This document shows positions 53,858 to 63,095 of a stretch of DNA of 64,000 bases, piece by piece; position 1 is the first letter of the stretch; each line of letters opens with the position of its first letter. The translations under genes were made by a program, and so were the position numbers. The notes under the pieces were generated by a model. That model was given only the letters and a program-made list of their open reading frames with translations. It searched no databases and was not told where the DNA came from. Origin of the DNA: Nitrospirillum amazonense (GTDB taxonomy: Bacteria > Pseudomonadota > Alphaproteobacteria > Azospirillales > Azospirillaceae); contig NZ_VITV01000010.1 in the NCBI RefSeq assembly GCF_007828035.1, positions 141,029 through 205,028 on the forward strand, in the 5' to 3' direction.

Positions 53858-55675
53858 ATGCCTGAAGAGCGAGAGACCGGCATCCCCCGGCAGGGAACCC
53901 AGGGGCGTCCGGCCGCCGGATCGTCAGCGCCGCCCCCCGTCGTCCCGCCGGCGGGGGAGGGGGGCGCCGTCGCCTTGCCGGCCCGCTGGCGCGACGTTGT
54001 GGCGCACCTGCATCCCGTCTTCCAACCCATCGTGCAGATGCGAACGGCGCGCGTGCATGGGCATGAGGCCCTGCTGCGCGGCTGGGAGGCTGCGGGCTTT
54101 GCCAGTCTGGCGGCCCTGTTCCAGGCGGCCGCTGACGAGGGCGCGCTGCCGGCCTTGGAAGCGCACGTCCAGGCCGCCGCCGTGGCCGCCTTCCTGGCGG
54201 CCGGCGGCACGGCCGAGGTGCGCCTGTTCCTGAACATCCATCCCCTGGCCCAGGGTCAGGTGCCGCCCCCGCCGCAGGGCGAACAGGTGCACCTGGTCTA
54301 TGAGACGACGGGCACGGGGCCCGTTCCCACCCGTGCCGGCCGTGACGGTGGCGACCGGCGGGGCCGTGTCGACATCGCCTTCGATCGCTTCGGCGTGGGT
54401 GTCGCGGATTTCCAGCGCCTGCTGGCCAGCCCGCCCAGCTATGTGAAGATCGATCGCGCCTTCATCAGCGGCGTGGACGGCGACCAGGCGAAGCGCGCCT
54501 TGCTGGGCCAGCTGGTCGGCAGCGCACACGCCCTGGGCCTGGCCACCATCGCCGTGGGCGTGGAAACCTCGCGTGAATTCTATGTCTGCCGGGATCTGGG
54601 CTGCGACCATGCCCAAGGCTTTCTGCTGGGCCGCCCCGGCGGTAGCCTGTTGGCCGAGGCCAGCGAGATCGCCGAGTCCCTGACCCGCAGCGACCGTCGC
54701 CGCCCGTCGGATGCCCGCCAGCGCCTGTTTGAGCTGATCGAACGCATCGCGCCCCTGCCGCTGGAGGCGCCCAAGGCCAAGCTGCTGGAGTATTTCGGCA
54801 ACCTGGCCGCCCCACCGGTGGTGCCGGTGGTGGACCGGGCGGGCGTGCCGCGCGGCCTGATTCGCGAACGCCACCTGAAGCCCTTCGTCTATTCGCGCTA
54901 CGGCACGGAAATCCTGCGCAACCGCGCCTTCGGCAACACGCTGAAGGATTTCGTCATCCCCTGCCCGGTCTGCGACATTGGGACGCCCCTGGAACGCGTG
55001 ATCGAGCTGTTCGCCGAGGCGGCGGACAGCGACGGCGTCATCATCGTCGAGGGCGGCGAGTATGTCGGCTTCCTCAGCAGCCAGTCGCTGGTGCGCCTGC
55101 TGCACGAACACCGCCTGGCCACGGCGGTGGACCAGAACCCGCTGACACGCCTGCCCGGCAACAATGCGATCACGGCTCAGGTGGAGGCGCTGGTGGCGGA
55201 TGGCGAGCGGGATCATGTGCTGGTCTACCTGGACTTCGACAACTTCAAGCCGTTCAACGACTATTTCGGCTTCCGCCAGGGCGATCGCGCCATCCTGATG
55301 TTCAGTGAGCAGTTGAAGGTCCAGGCTTCCGCCCTCGGCGGGTTCGCCGGCCACATCGGCGGTGATGACTTCTTCCTCTCGTGCAGCGGCCTGACCGCCG
55401 ACCGGATGCGGGAACGGCTGGTGGCCTTCCTGGGCCGCTTCCGCTCCGACGCCGAAAGCCTCTACGACGTGGAAACCCGCGAACGCGGGTGGTTCGAGGC
55501 GAAGGACCGCGAGGGGCGCGTGCGGCGCTACCCCTTGCTGCGGGTCAGCGCCGTCATGGTGCAGCTTGTGGCGGGCGCGGCCCGTCCGGGTCTGGAAACA
55601 CTTGTGGAACTGATCGCCGTCCATAAAACTGCGGCGAAGGCGGCGCCAGACAACCTGTTCCTGGTGGCAGGATGA
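53858..55675 (+). CDS. EAL-CBS-GGDEF protein with degenerate EAL
   Basis: About 605 residues (ATG at 53858; a TTG at 53849 is in frame; residue numbers here count from the TTG). EAL domain at 45-270: EAL is kept (73-75), but DDFGTGY reads DRFGVGV (Arg180 for the second Asp) and EGVET reads VGVET (Val236), so phosphodiesterase activity is unlikely and c-di-GMP binding is more likely. Two CBS-like halves at about 310-425. GGDEF domain at 430-600 with GGDDF (504-508), a close variant that might still be active. A cytoplasmic receptor or cyclase; overlaps the next gene by 4 bp. Confidence 0.87.
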   Translation: MPEERETGIPRQGTQGRPAAGSSAPPPVVPPAGEGGAVALPARWRDVVAHLHPVFQPIVQMRTARVHGHEALLRGWEAAGFASLAALFQAAADEGALPALEAHVQAAAVAAFLAAGGTAEVRLFLNIHPLAQGQVPPPPQGEQVHLVYETTGTGPVPTRAGRDGGDRRGRVDIAFDRFGVGVADFQRLLASPPSYVKIDRAFISGVDGDQAKRALLGQLVGSAHALGLATIAVGVETSREFYVCRDLGCDHAQGFLLGRPGGSLLAEASEIAESLTRSDRRRPSDARQRLFELIERIAPLPLEAPKAKLLEYFGNLAAPPVVPVVDRAGVPRGLIRERHLKPFVYSRYGTEILRNRAFGNTLKDFVIPCPVCDIGTPLERVIELFAEAADSDGVIIVEGGEYVGFLSSQSLVRLLHEHRLATAVDQNPLTRLPGNNAITAQVEALVADGERDHVLVYLDFDNFKPFNDYFGFRQGDRAILMFSEQLKVQASALGGFAGHIGGDDFFLSCSGLTADRMRERLVAFLGRFRSDAESLYDVETRERGWFEAKDREGRVRRYPLLRVSAVMVQLVAGAARPGLETLVELIAVHKTAAKAAPDNLFLVAG

Positions 55676-57942
55676 CGGATGCGGTCGTCAGCCGGCCGGT
55701 CCCGGATGTTTTGGGGCGCCGGCCGGAACATAAGACATTTGGGGCGCTATTCTCCTTGGTCAGGTACTCTTTCCACCACTCGGCGGGTGATCCGGCCGGC
55801 CCCGGCGGGGCTGCGGCAGGCATGGGCGGCGCTCCGACGGATGGCGCCGACACCCCTGACGATTCGCTGGCTGGGGTTCCCCCGGGCGGTGCGCCGGTCG
55901 ATGGCGGGAGCGACGACGACGCCCGCGTGGCCGGCTCCCGTTTCCATTGGTCGTTCTGGTCCTCCCTGTCGTTCAAGGAAGGCGTGCGTGGCGCCCTGGC
56001 CGCCCTGCTGATCGGTTTCGCCTTTTCCGCGGTGGAGATCGGCTGGGCCGCCAGCCGTGAGCGTGAAAAGGTCCTGACCATCATCGATGACATCGCCGCC
56101 CAGGTCGAGGGCAGCGCCGCCATTGCCGCGTGGAACCTGGATGCCCAGCTGGCCAACCAGGTCATCATGGACAACCTGAAGCTCCACGCCGTTTCCGGCG
56201 TGGAAATCCTGCTGAAGGATAATGAGCGGCTGGCCGGTGTGCGGCGCAAGCCGGCGCAGGACGGCTGGCTTACGGGGCCGCTGTCGCGCCTGGTGTTCGG
56301 CGACCTGTCCACCATCCGCCGCCCCTTGCGCCAGCCCAATAGCCCCAATGGCGAGATCATCGGCGAACTGCGCCTGGATCTGGACCCCGTGGTGCTGGCC
56401 CGCGACCTGCTGATCCTGGCGGGCACCGGCCTGGTCAGCGGCGTGCTGCGCAACCTGCTGCTGGGCCTGGCGCTGGTGGCGGTGCTGCACCGCTACGTGA
56501 CCCGGCCGCTGTTCGGCCTGGGCCGGTCCATTTCCCGCATTGATCCCGACCGGCCCATGGAAACGGCCCTTCCGCTGCCCGCGGGGCACGAGCGGGATGA
56601 GTTGGGCTACATCGCCGCGCGCACCAATGAACTGCTGGCCCGCCTGGCCTCCAGTCAGGAGGCGCAGCGCCGCATGGCCACGCGCGACCTGCTGACCGGC
56701 CTGCCCAACCGCGTGCTGCTGACGGAGGAACTGGGCCGTTCCCTGCCCAAGGCGGAGCGCGCGGGCTATCACGTCGCCGTCTTCCACCTGGATCTGGATC
56801 GGTTCAAGACCGTCAACGAAAGCTATGGCCTGGATGTGGGCGACCGCGTGCTGCGCGAGGTGGGCGCCCGCTTGACCAGCGTGCTGCGCGCCGGCGACAG
56901 CGTGGCGCGCCTGGGCGCCGACGAATTCGCCGTGGTGGCCGAGGACATCGCCCAGCCGGAGATGGCGGCCCGCCTGGCGGAACGCATCCTGGACACCCTG
57001 GCCGCCCCCTATGCCGTCGACGGCCATTCCGTGGCGCTGACCGCCAGCGTGGGCATGGCGCTGTTCCCCGGCGACGGGCGCGACCCCGAGCCGCTGCTGC
57101 GCGGCGCCGACGTCGCCATGTGCACGGCCAAGGCGGCCGGCGGCGGGCGTTACCGCTTCTTCGCGCGGGAGATGATGGACCGGGCCGTGGCCCGCCTGCA
57201 CAACGAGACGGCGCTGCGCCGCGCCATCGAGGAAAACCAGTTCGTCCTCTACTACCAGCCCAAGCTGGAGACGCTGACCCGCAAGCTCAGCGGGGTGGAG
57301 GCGCTGCTGCGCTGGCAGAAGCCGGACCGGCTGGTCATGCCGGGCGATTTCATTCCGCTTGCGGAAGAAACCGGATTGATCGTGCCTATCGGCGCCTGGG
57401 TGCTGCGCACGGCCTGCGAACAGGCGGCACGCTGGCTGGCGGCGGGGCACACCGTGCCCGTCTCCGTCAACGTCTCCGCCCGCCAGTTGCAGGAGGCGGG
57501 GCTGGTCGATCTGGTGGCGGACTGCCTGGCCAAGTCCTATCTGCCGCCCGAGCTGCTGAACATTGAGATCACCGAGACCAGCATGATGCGCGACCTGGAC
57601 CACAGCGAGGCGCTGCTGGCGCGCCTGCGCGACCTGGGTGTGGGAATCAGCGTCGACGATTTCGGCACCGGCTATTCGTCGCTGGCCTACCTGCGCCGCC
57701 TGCCGGTGACAGCGCTGAAGCTGGACCGCTCCTTCGTGAACGACATCCCCGCCGAAACCGCCATCGCCACGGCTGTGCTGGACCTGTCGCGCAGCTTCGG
57801 CCTCAAGACTGTGGCCGAGGGCGTGGAGACGGAAGAGCAATGGCATTGGCTGGCCCAGCAGGGCTGCGCCGAGGTCCAGGGCTTCCTGTTCGCCCGGCCC
57901 ATGCCGGTGGATCTGGTGGAGCGCGACTTCCTGCAGGGCTAA
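55672..57942 (+). CDS. Membrane GGDEF-EAL phosphodiesterase
   Basis: 756 residues. A Gly/Pro/Asp-rich N-terminus, TM1 (106-126), a periplasmic part of about 115 residues, TM2 (about 244-273), a HAMP-like segment, then GGDEF (345-500) in which the motif is GADEF (415-419), and a complete EAL domain: VEALLRW (542-548), [30 protein letters not shown]. Expected to degrade c-di-GMP in response to an extracytoplasmic signal, with the GGDEF part probably regulatory. Translationally coupled to the preceding gene, whose EAL is degenerate. Confidence 0.9.
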   Translation: MTDAVVSRPVPDVLGRRPEHKTFGALFSLVRYSFHHSAGDPAGPGGAAAGMGGAPTDGADTPDDSLAGVPPGGAPVDGGSDDDARVAGSRFHWSFWSSLSFKEGVRGALAALLIGFAFSAVEIGWAASREREKVLTIIDDIAAQVEGSAAIAAWNLDAQLANQVIMDNLKLHAVSGVEILLKDNERLAGVRRKPAQDGWLTGPLSRLVFGDLSTIRRPLRQPNSPNGEIIGELRLDLDPVVLARDLLILAGTGLVSGVLRNLLLGLALVAVLHRYVTRPLFGLGRSISRIDPDRPMETALPLPAGHERDELGYIAARTNELLARLASSQEAQRRMATRDLLTGLPNRVLLTEELGRSLPKAERAGYHVAVFHLDLDRFKTVNESYGLDVGDRVLREVGARLTSVLRAGDSVARLGADEFAVVAEDIAQPEMAARLAERILDTLAAPYAVDGHSVALTASVGMALFPGDGRDPEPLLRGADVAMCTAKAAGGGRYRFFAREMMDRAVARLHNETALRRAIEENQFVLYYQPKLETLTRKLSGVEALLRWQKPDRLVMPGDFIPLAEETGLIVPIGAWVLRTACEQAARWLAAGHTVPVSVNVSARQLQEAGLVDLVADCLAKSYLPPELLNIEITETSMMRDLDHSEALLARLRDLGVGISVDDFGTGYSSLAYLRRLPVTALKLDRSFVNDIPAETAIATAVLDLSRSFGLKTVAEGVETEEQWHWLAQQGCAEVQGFLFARPMPVDLVERDFLQG

Positions 57943-57950
57943 GCCCTGCA
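57932..57950. repeat. 19-bp palindrome spanning a stop codon
   Basis: TGCAGGGCTAAGCCCTGCA is a perfect odd-centred palindrome containing the TAA of the GGDEF-EAL gene. Possible 3' mRNA structure or protein-binding site. Confidence 0.5.
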
Positions 57951-57989
57951 CCGAAGAAAGATGAAGTGGCCATACAACCATAGGACAAT

Positions 57990-58012
57990 ACGCCGGCTTC
58001 TGCGGCCGGCGT
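57990..58012. terminator. Strong hairpin between GGDEF-EAL and EthD genes
   Basis: ACGCCGGC (57990-57997), 7-nt loop, GCCGGCGT (58005-58012). No T tract on the plus strand, so it may be a structural or Rho-type stop rather than a classic intrinsic terminator. Confidence 0.45.
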
Positions 58013-58057
58013 ACCTTGGCGCATCCTCATAGCCTGAACCAAAGCCAGGACGACGCC

Positions 58058-58384
58058 ATGATCAAAGTCAGCGTGCTGTACGCCAACGAACCCGGCGCCC
58101 GCTTCGACCATGATTACTACAGGGACCGCCACATGCCGCTGGTCCAGGAAAAGCTGGGCGCCGCCTGCCTGTTCTACACGGTGGACAAGGGCCTGACCGG
58201 TGCCCCGCCCAGCGAAGCGCCGGCTTATGTCGCCATGTGCCACATCTTTGCCGAGTCCGCCGACAGTTTCTGGGCCGCCTTCGGGCCCGTGGCCGAGGAG
58301 ATCGTGGCCGACATCGCCAACTACACCACCCTGTCGCCGACCATCCAGGTGAGCGAGGTGGTGGTGGGCGCCGGCCGCGGCTGA
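58058..58384 (+). CDS. EthD-family protein
   Basis: 108 residues starting MIKVSVLYANEPGARFDHDYYRDRHMPLV, the EthD ferredoxin-like opening with the conserved HMP. The later YVAMCHIFAESADSFWAAFGPVAEEIVADIANYT completes the barrel half. Members bind or modify small organic compounds; precise role unknown. Monocistronic. Confidence 0.85.
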   Translation: MIKVSVLYANEPGARFDHDYYRDRHMPLVQEKLGAACLFYTVDKGLTGAPPSEAPAYVAMCHIFAESADSFWAAFGPVAEEIVADIANYTTLSPTIQVSEVVVGAGRG

Positions 58385-58402
58385 CCTCCGGCCCCCTCGG
58401 CC

Positions 58403-60544
58403 CTATCCCCGGGGCAGCGGGGCGTTCGCCAGTTCCACCACCAGGCAGCAGCCGTCCAGGCGGGTGTGGTCGTAAAAGGCGCGTCCGTCGTGCAGTTCCG
58501 CGATGCGCCGCACCAGGTAGAGGCCGACGCCGATGCCGGGCACACGCTCAGCTGAGGACAGGCGCACGAACTTGCCGAAGATGCGCTCCCGGTCGGCGGG
58601 TGGCACGCCGGCGCCGGCGTCGATCACCCGCACGGTGCTGCGCGTGGCCGTCTGGGCCAGTTCCACCCGGATAGGCTGGCCGGGGGGCCCGTACTTGGCA
58701 GCATTTTCCAACAGGTTGAGGATGGATGTCTTGAGAAGGGCGGGGTCGCCCTGAATCTCGTTCGGCACCATGCCCTCCAACCGCACCGCCTGCTCGGGGT
58801 GCGAGGCGCGCAGGGACCGGACGGCCTCGGCCACCACTTCTTCCAGGATCAGCGGCTGGGTTTCCAGGTGCAGCCCAGGCGACCGGTCGGTCTCACGGCG
58901 CAGGCCGACCTCGATGATCTCCACCAGGCGGTCCACGGCCCGGCCCATGCGCTTCAGCAGGTCATGGCCTTTGGCGCCCTCCGCCAAGGCGGCGGAGCCT
59001 TTGATCTGCAGGATGTCGATGCCGGTGCGGATGATGGACACCGGCGTGCGGTATTCGTGCGACACCATGTCAATGAACTGGATCTGTTCGCGCACCGCCT
59101 GGCGCTCGGCGGCCAGGGCCTCCTCCAGGCTCTCCTTGGCGGCCGACAGCTCCCGGGTGCGCAGCGCCACCATGTCCAGGGCCCGCTGCTCGGCATGGAC
59201 AGAGGCCGACAACGCTGCCGCCTGCGCCTCCTTCCGTTCCTTTTCCGACCGGCGCACGCGCGACGCGATGGCGATGTTCATCAGGATCATGTGCACCAGC
59301 GACGCCGCCTGCGACGCGGCTTCGGTCAGGCTGATCTCGGGGATCACGCCCAGGGTGCGCATGAAGCCCATCAGGGCCGCCATGCAGGCGGAGCCGAAGG
59401 CCAGGCTGTACATCAAGGCGCCGGGATGCCCCCGCCGCGCCAGCCAGATGGCGCTGCCGATATAGATGAACATATAGGCCGACGTGACCGTGGCCAGCGT
59501 GGCGCCAGCCATCGTGTAATAGCCGGCGACGGTGGCGACGATACCCAGGGCGCCCAGGATGATGGGGATGCGGTTCAGCAGGCTGATCAGCGGCAGGGTG
59601 CGCCGCAGGTTCAGGAACTCCTCCGTCAGCAGGGCGCCGGCCAGGATGCCGCCGCAGACGCTGGTGCCGGTGATGAGGTTGGCCAGCTTGGGCGCGGGCC
59701 CGGGAAGGATTTGCGCCAGCGCGCCGAAAGACCCGAACGCCAGTCCGATCAGGCTGATCAGGTATAGGGCGTAGTAGAAGTAAACCCGCTCTTGCAGCCA
59801 ATAACTATGGATGAGGTTGGAGATCAGCACCGCCACCGCCATGCCCAGCACGAAGCCCAACCAGATGGACTGTACGCTTACATGGTTCATCAGCGGGATC
59901 AGGCGATAGATTTGGCCGCTGAGGATGGTGGCGCTGGTGGTGTGGACATGGACATAAATCCAGGCCTGGCCGGCGCCGTCGAACACCAGCGGCTGGGTGA
60001 AGCTGCGGAAGCGCAGCATGCGGTTGGCCGTGGGCTCGCTGTCGCCCTGCACCGTCCTGGCATAGGCCTCGGCTGGCGGCGGCGGCGCGTCGGCGGCCGT
60101 GTAGGCGACGTTGGTTTCCACCGTGTCGAGGAAGCTGGGCAGCAGTTCCAGGTACCAGGTGTCGTTGCTCCCTGGGGCTCGTGCGACGCGCATCCTGACC
60201 CAGGTGTCGGTCAGGGTGAAGCCGCGGTTGAGATTGCCCGGCAAGGGCTGGAAGCGCCGGCTCGCCTCGCCAGCCGTCACATCGGCCAGGGTCAGCGACC
60301 CGTCAGGATCGACCAGGAATTCGAGGTGGCCGGCAATGGGCAGCGTCCGCGTTTCGGCCCCCAGGCGCAGAGGCGGCGCCGTCCAGCCGTCGGGGCCCGC
60401 TCCGGCCCATGCGGGCGGCACGCACAGCAGGGCCAAGGCGACAATGCACAGCCATAGCCACCCACCCTGAGGCCATCCGCCCCAAGGCCATCCGCTGGGT
60501 CGCCGCCGGGTGGGCGCTACGAAGGGCGGGGCGGTGGCGGTCAT
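58403..60544 (-). CDS. 7TMR-DISM sensor histidine kinase
   Basis: 713 residues. A signal/TM at 27-47, a periplasmic beta-sandwich (DISMED2-like, about 55-215), seven transmembrane helices (about 225-430), a coiled coil, then HisKA with His496 in MVSHEYRTPVSII and HATPase with NLLENAAKYG, DAGAGVPP and GIGVGLYLV. Likely senses a carbohydrate or envelope signal. 14 bases downstream of the response regulator gene. Confidence 0.93.
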   Translation of the reverse strand: MTATAPPFVAPTRRRPSGWPWGGWPQGGWLWLCIVALALLCVPPAWAGAGPDGWTAPPLRLGAETRTLPIAGHLEFLVDPDGSLTLADVTAGEASRRFQPLPGNLNRGFTLTDTWVRMRVARAPGSNDTWYLELLPSFLDTVETNVAYTAADAPPPPAEAYARTVQGDSEPTANRMLRFRSFTQPLVFDGAGQAWIYVHVHTTSATILSGQIYRLIPLMNHVSVQSIWLGFVLGMAVAVLISNLIHSYWLQERVYFYYALYLISLIGLAFGSFGALAQILPGPAPKLANLITGTSVCGGILAGALLTEEFLNLRRTLPLISLLNRIPIILGALGIVATVAGYYTMAGATLATVTSAYMFIYIGSAIWLARRGHPGALMYSLAFGSACMAALMGFMRTLGVIPEISLTEAASQAASLVHMILMNIAIASRVRRSEKERKEAQAAALSASVHAEQRALDMVALRTRELSAAKESLEEALAAERQAVREQIQFIDMVSHEYRTPVSIIRTGIDILQIKGSAALAEGAKGHDLLKRMGRAVDRLVEIIEVGLRRETDRSPGLHLETQPLILEEVVAEAVRSLRASHPEQAVRLEGMVPNEIQGDPALLKTSILNLLENAAKYGPPGQPIRVELAQTATRSTVRVIDAGAGVPPADRERIFGKFVRLSSAERVPGIGVGLYLVRRIAELHDGRAFYDHTRLDGCCLVVELANAPLPRG

Positions 60545-60558
60545 GGTGCGGTGGGGGA

Positions 60559-61305
60559 CTACAGCTGCTTGATGGGGGCGGAGAACAGGTAACCCTTGGC
60601 ATGGACGGTCTGGATAGGAAAGGCCTCACCCACCGCGGCCTCGATTTTCCGGCGCAGGCGGCTGACCAGGGCGTCCAGACCCCGGCTGCCTTGCACCGTG
60701 TTGGCGTAGTCCAGCGTTTCCAGCAGGGCGGTGCGGTCCACCGCCCGGCCCGGGTCCTGGGTCAGGGCCACCACCAGGTCGAATTCCTTGGCGGTCAGAC
60801 GTACGGGCAGGCCGCGCGGCGACAGGACGGACCAGCGCGCACTGTCCAGCACCCAGGGCTCACTGGAGGATGGGGCATGCAGGCTGGGAAGATCGTTGAC
60901 ATCCGGCCCGGCGGCCAGGCGGCGCGCCAGGTTGGTGGCGGCGATGGCCAGCTCCCGGCAATCCACCGGCTTCACGAAGTACAGGTCGGCGCCGCTGGTG
61001 AAGCCTTTCAGCCTATCGTCCACCCGCGACCGGGCCGTCAGGATGATCAGGCCCATGTTCGTGTTGGAGCGCAGGAAACTGGCAATGGCGTAGCCATCCT
61101 GGTCGGGCAGGCCGATGTCCAGGATGACGATGTCCGCCGGTTCCTTGGCGATCTGCTGGTACAACTCCAGCCCCGAGCCCGCCGTGGTGACCGCCAGGCC
61201 TTGGCTGCTCAGGCAGTGGGCCAGTAATTCCCGAAGGTCCACATCGTCTTCCACCAAAACCACGCGCGGGGCGACGACTCCAACGCTCGCATCCAGGTCT
61301 GCCAT
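60559..61305 (-). CDS. OmpR-family response regulator
   Basis: 248 residues. Receiver with acidic pair Glu19-Asp20-Asp21, phospho-acceptor Asp63 in VILDIGLP and Lys113 in FVKPVD; DNA-binding winged helix at 150-248 (RLTAKEFDLVVALTQDPGRAVDRTALLETL...DALVSRLRRKIE...IQTVHAKGYLF). Cognate of the downstream kinase. A palindrome touches its start codon. Confidence 0.94.
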   Translation of the reverse strand: MADLDASVGVVAPRVVLVEDDVDLRELLAHCLSSQGLAVTTAGSGLELYQQIAKEPADIVILDIGLPDQDGYAIASFLRSNTNMGLIILTARSRVDDRLKGFTSGADLYFVKPVDCRELAIAATNLARRLAAGPDVNDLPSLHAPSSSEPWVLDSARWSVLSPRGLPVRLTAKEFDLVVALTQDPGRAVDRTALLETLDYANTVQGSRGLDALVSRLRRKIEAAVGEAFPIQTVHAKGYLFSAPIKQL

Positions 61306-61321
61306 AGAAAATCTTTTCTAT
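61304..61321. promoter_or_regulatory. Palindrome at response-regulator start
   Basis: ATAGAAAATCTTTTCTAT: ATAGAAAA and TTTTCTAT as exact inverted arms around TC. It covers the leader and two bases of the start codon. It may be an operator for autoregulation or a hairpin hiding the weak ribosome site. Confidence 0.5.
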
Positions 61322-61646
61322 TAAAAGGTTTTAGCGATGGTTCGGTTACAAATTTTTTGGGCCATGTCCCCAGATCGGCCCTGCCGCTGGAACTATTCTG
61401 ATGCGCATTCTAATTTTTCATTAATTTTATAGCAATACGATGCGTGCCGCCTCGATTCCTGGCGGGTATGTGCGCCATCACCTGCGGATTTCAGCTCCCG
61501 GTGGCATGAAGGGCGTTGCCGCCGACGGCCCGGTTGTTTACGCTCTTCCCTTCACGAAAAAGGTCGCCGGCCTGGATGGGACGGCGCCAAAAGAACCAGT
61601 CCGCCGGCCGCGCCGGTGCCAAGGCTGGATCATCGGGGTGTCATCG
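61306..61646. other. Divergent region without clear gene
   Basis: 341 bases, AT-rich near 61400-61440 (ATTTTTCATTAATTTTAT). A plus-strand frame is open from 61440, but its first 69 codons look like non-coding sequence, so I place the next start at 61647. Promoters for the regulator (minus) and the small gene (plus) should be here. Confidence 0.4.
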
Positions 61647-61919
61647 ATGGGTCAGGCGAAGCAATGGACGCTGCTGCGCGCCGCCGAGCAATGCTATCGC
61701 GTTGCCGCCAGCGTGCCCTCGGGTCCTGAGCGGGACCTGTGGATCCGCCGGGGCGGCATGCTGGAGGCGGATAGCGTGGCCGCCCTGCTGACCGGTCCTT
61801 GGCCTGAGCGCTGGCCGGCTCGGACTGTGGCGGATGATTTGCCTTATGATGAGGCCGCCGAGTCTCCATCGGTTTCGTCTGTGTCGGCCGACACCGCCAA
61901 GCCCAGTCTGGTCGAATAA
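61647..61919 (+). CDS. Small hypothetical protein
   Basis: 90 residues from MGQAKQWTLLRAAEQCYRVAASVPSGPERDLWIRRGGMLEADSVAALLTGPWPE, an amphipathic helical start and an acidic/Ser-rich tail. No family recognised. The frame is open to 61440, so a longer protein (159 residues) cannot be excluded. Confidence 0.5.
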   Translation: MGQAKQWTLLRAAEQCYRVAASVPSGPERDLWIRRGGMLEADSVAALLTGPWPERWPARTVADDLPYDEAAESPSVSSVSADTAKPSLVE

Positions 61920-62075
61920 TTTCCCGGGACCATCGCCGGCGTGTTCATTCCTGACCAACCTCTTGTTACGTGCGACGCAACGGCGCCCTGCGGTCGCCAG
62001 TAATTGACACTGGCAGATGGCTGGCAGAGTGTGCCCAGCTTATACGACGCGTCATCATCTTCGAGGTTTCTTCAA

Positions 62076-63017
62076 GTGACCGGCCTAGTTTCTTCCGCCG
62101 CACCCTCTTCCTCGGGCCGTTACCCCTCGGGTCGTGAATTGCTGGAGGCCATGGGCCTCGCATCGCGCCAGACCGAACAGCGCATGGAAGCGCTGCTGCC
62201 CACCCCCGCCCGCTACATCGGCCGGGTGCAGGAAGCCGCCCGCTACGCCGTGTTCGCCGGCGGCAAGCGTTTGCGCCCCTTCCTGGTGAAGTCGTCGTCC
62301 GCCCTGTTCGGCGTGTCCGAGGACAACTGGCTGCAGGCCGCCGCGGCGGTGGAGATGGTGCACACCTACAGCCTGGTGCACGACGACCTGCCCTGCATGG
62401 ATGACGACACCCTGCGCCGGGGCAAGCCCACCACCCATGTCCAGTTCGATGAGGCGACGGCCCTGCTGGCCGGTGACGCGCTGCTGACCCTGGCGTTCGA
62501 GGTGCTGTCCCAGCCGGCCGCCCACGCCGATCCGGCGGTGCGCTGTGCCCTGATCGCCAAGCTGGCCCAGGCAGGCGGCACGTTGGGTATGATCGGCGGC
62601 CAGATGATGGACATGGAAGCGCCGAATTCCGATTTCGGCTACGACGAAATCCTGACCCTGCAGAAGCTGAAGACGGGCGCGCTGTTCGAATTCTGCTGCG
62701 AGGCCGGGCCCATCCTGGGCGGCGCCAGCGAAGCGGAACGCGCCCTGCTGCGTGACTACGCCGCGGATTTCGGCCTTGTCTTCCAGATCTCCGACGATCT
62801 TATTGACGCCACCGGCGACGCCGGCAAGGCGGGCAAGACCGTCGGCAAGGATGAGGCCCAGGGCAAGGCGACCCTGATCTCCTTGCTGGGCCTGGACGCG
62901 GCCCGTGCCAAGGTGGTGGAACTGGCCGAGCAAGCGGCGGCCCGTCTGGATGGTTTCGGTCCGGCGGCGGATTCGTTGCGCGGCCTGCCCTTTATGCTTA
63001 TCGACCGAGAGTCGTGA
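62076..63017 (+). CDS. ispA: Polyprenyl (farnesyl/geranylgeranyl) diphosphate synthase
   Basis: 313 residues from GTG with GAGG 9 nt upstream. First Asp-rich motif DDLPCMDDD (with two residues between Asp pairs, FPP-synthase type), second motif DDLID, plus GGKRLRPFL near the start and the FQISDDLIDATGDAGKAGKTVGKDEAQGKAT region. Condenses IPP with allylic diphosphates. Directly upstream of dxs, the common alphaproteobacterial order; the usual xseB is not seen in front. Confidence 0.92.
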   Translation: MTGLVSSAAPSSSGRYPSGRELLEAMGLASRQTEQRMEALLPTPARYIGRVQEAARYAVFAGGKRLRPFLVKSSSALFGVSEDNWLQAAAAVEMVHTYSLVHDDLPCMDDDTLRRGKPTTHVQFDEATALLAGDALLTLAFEVLSQPAAHADPAVRCALIAKLAQAGGTLGMIGGQMMDMEAPNSDFGYDEILTLQKLKTGALFEFCCEAGPILGGASEAERALLRDYAADFGLVFQISDDLIDATGDAGKAGKTVGKDEAQGKATLISLLGLDAARAKVVELAEQAAARLDGFGPAADSLRGLPFMLIDRES

Positions 63018-63095
63018 TTTATCACGATCTGTGCAAAAGTGTTTGTCTGTCACCGGCCCGTAAGAGGTCGGTTAGAATTATTTGGGAGCCGATGA

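Noticed and set aside
55747..57981. A 744-codon antisense frame over the GGDEF-EAL gene
   Set aside because: Same GC-driven artefact; no recognisable domain, whereas the plus strand has clear GGDEF and EAL domains.
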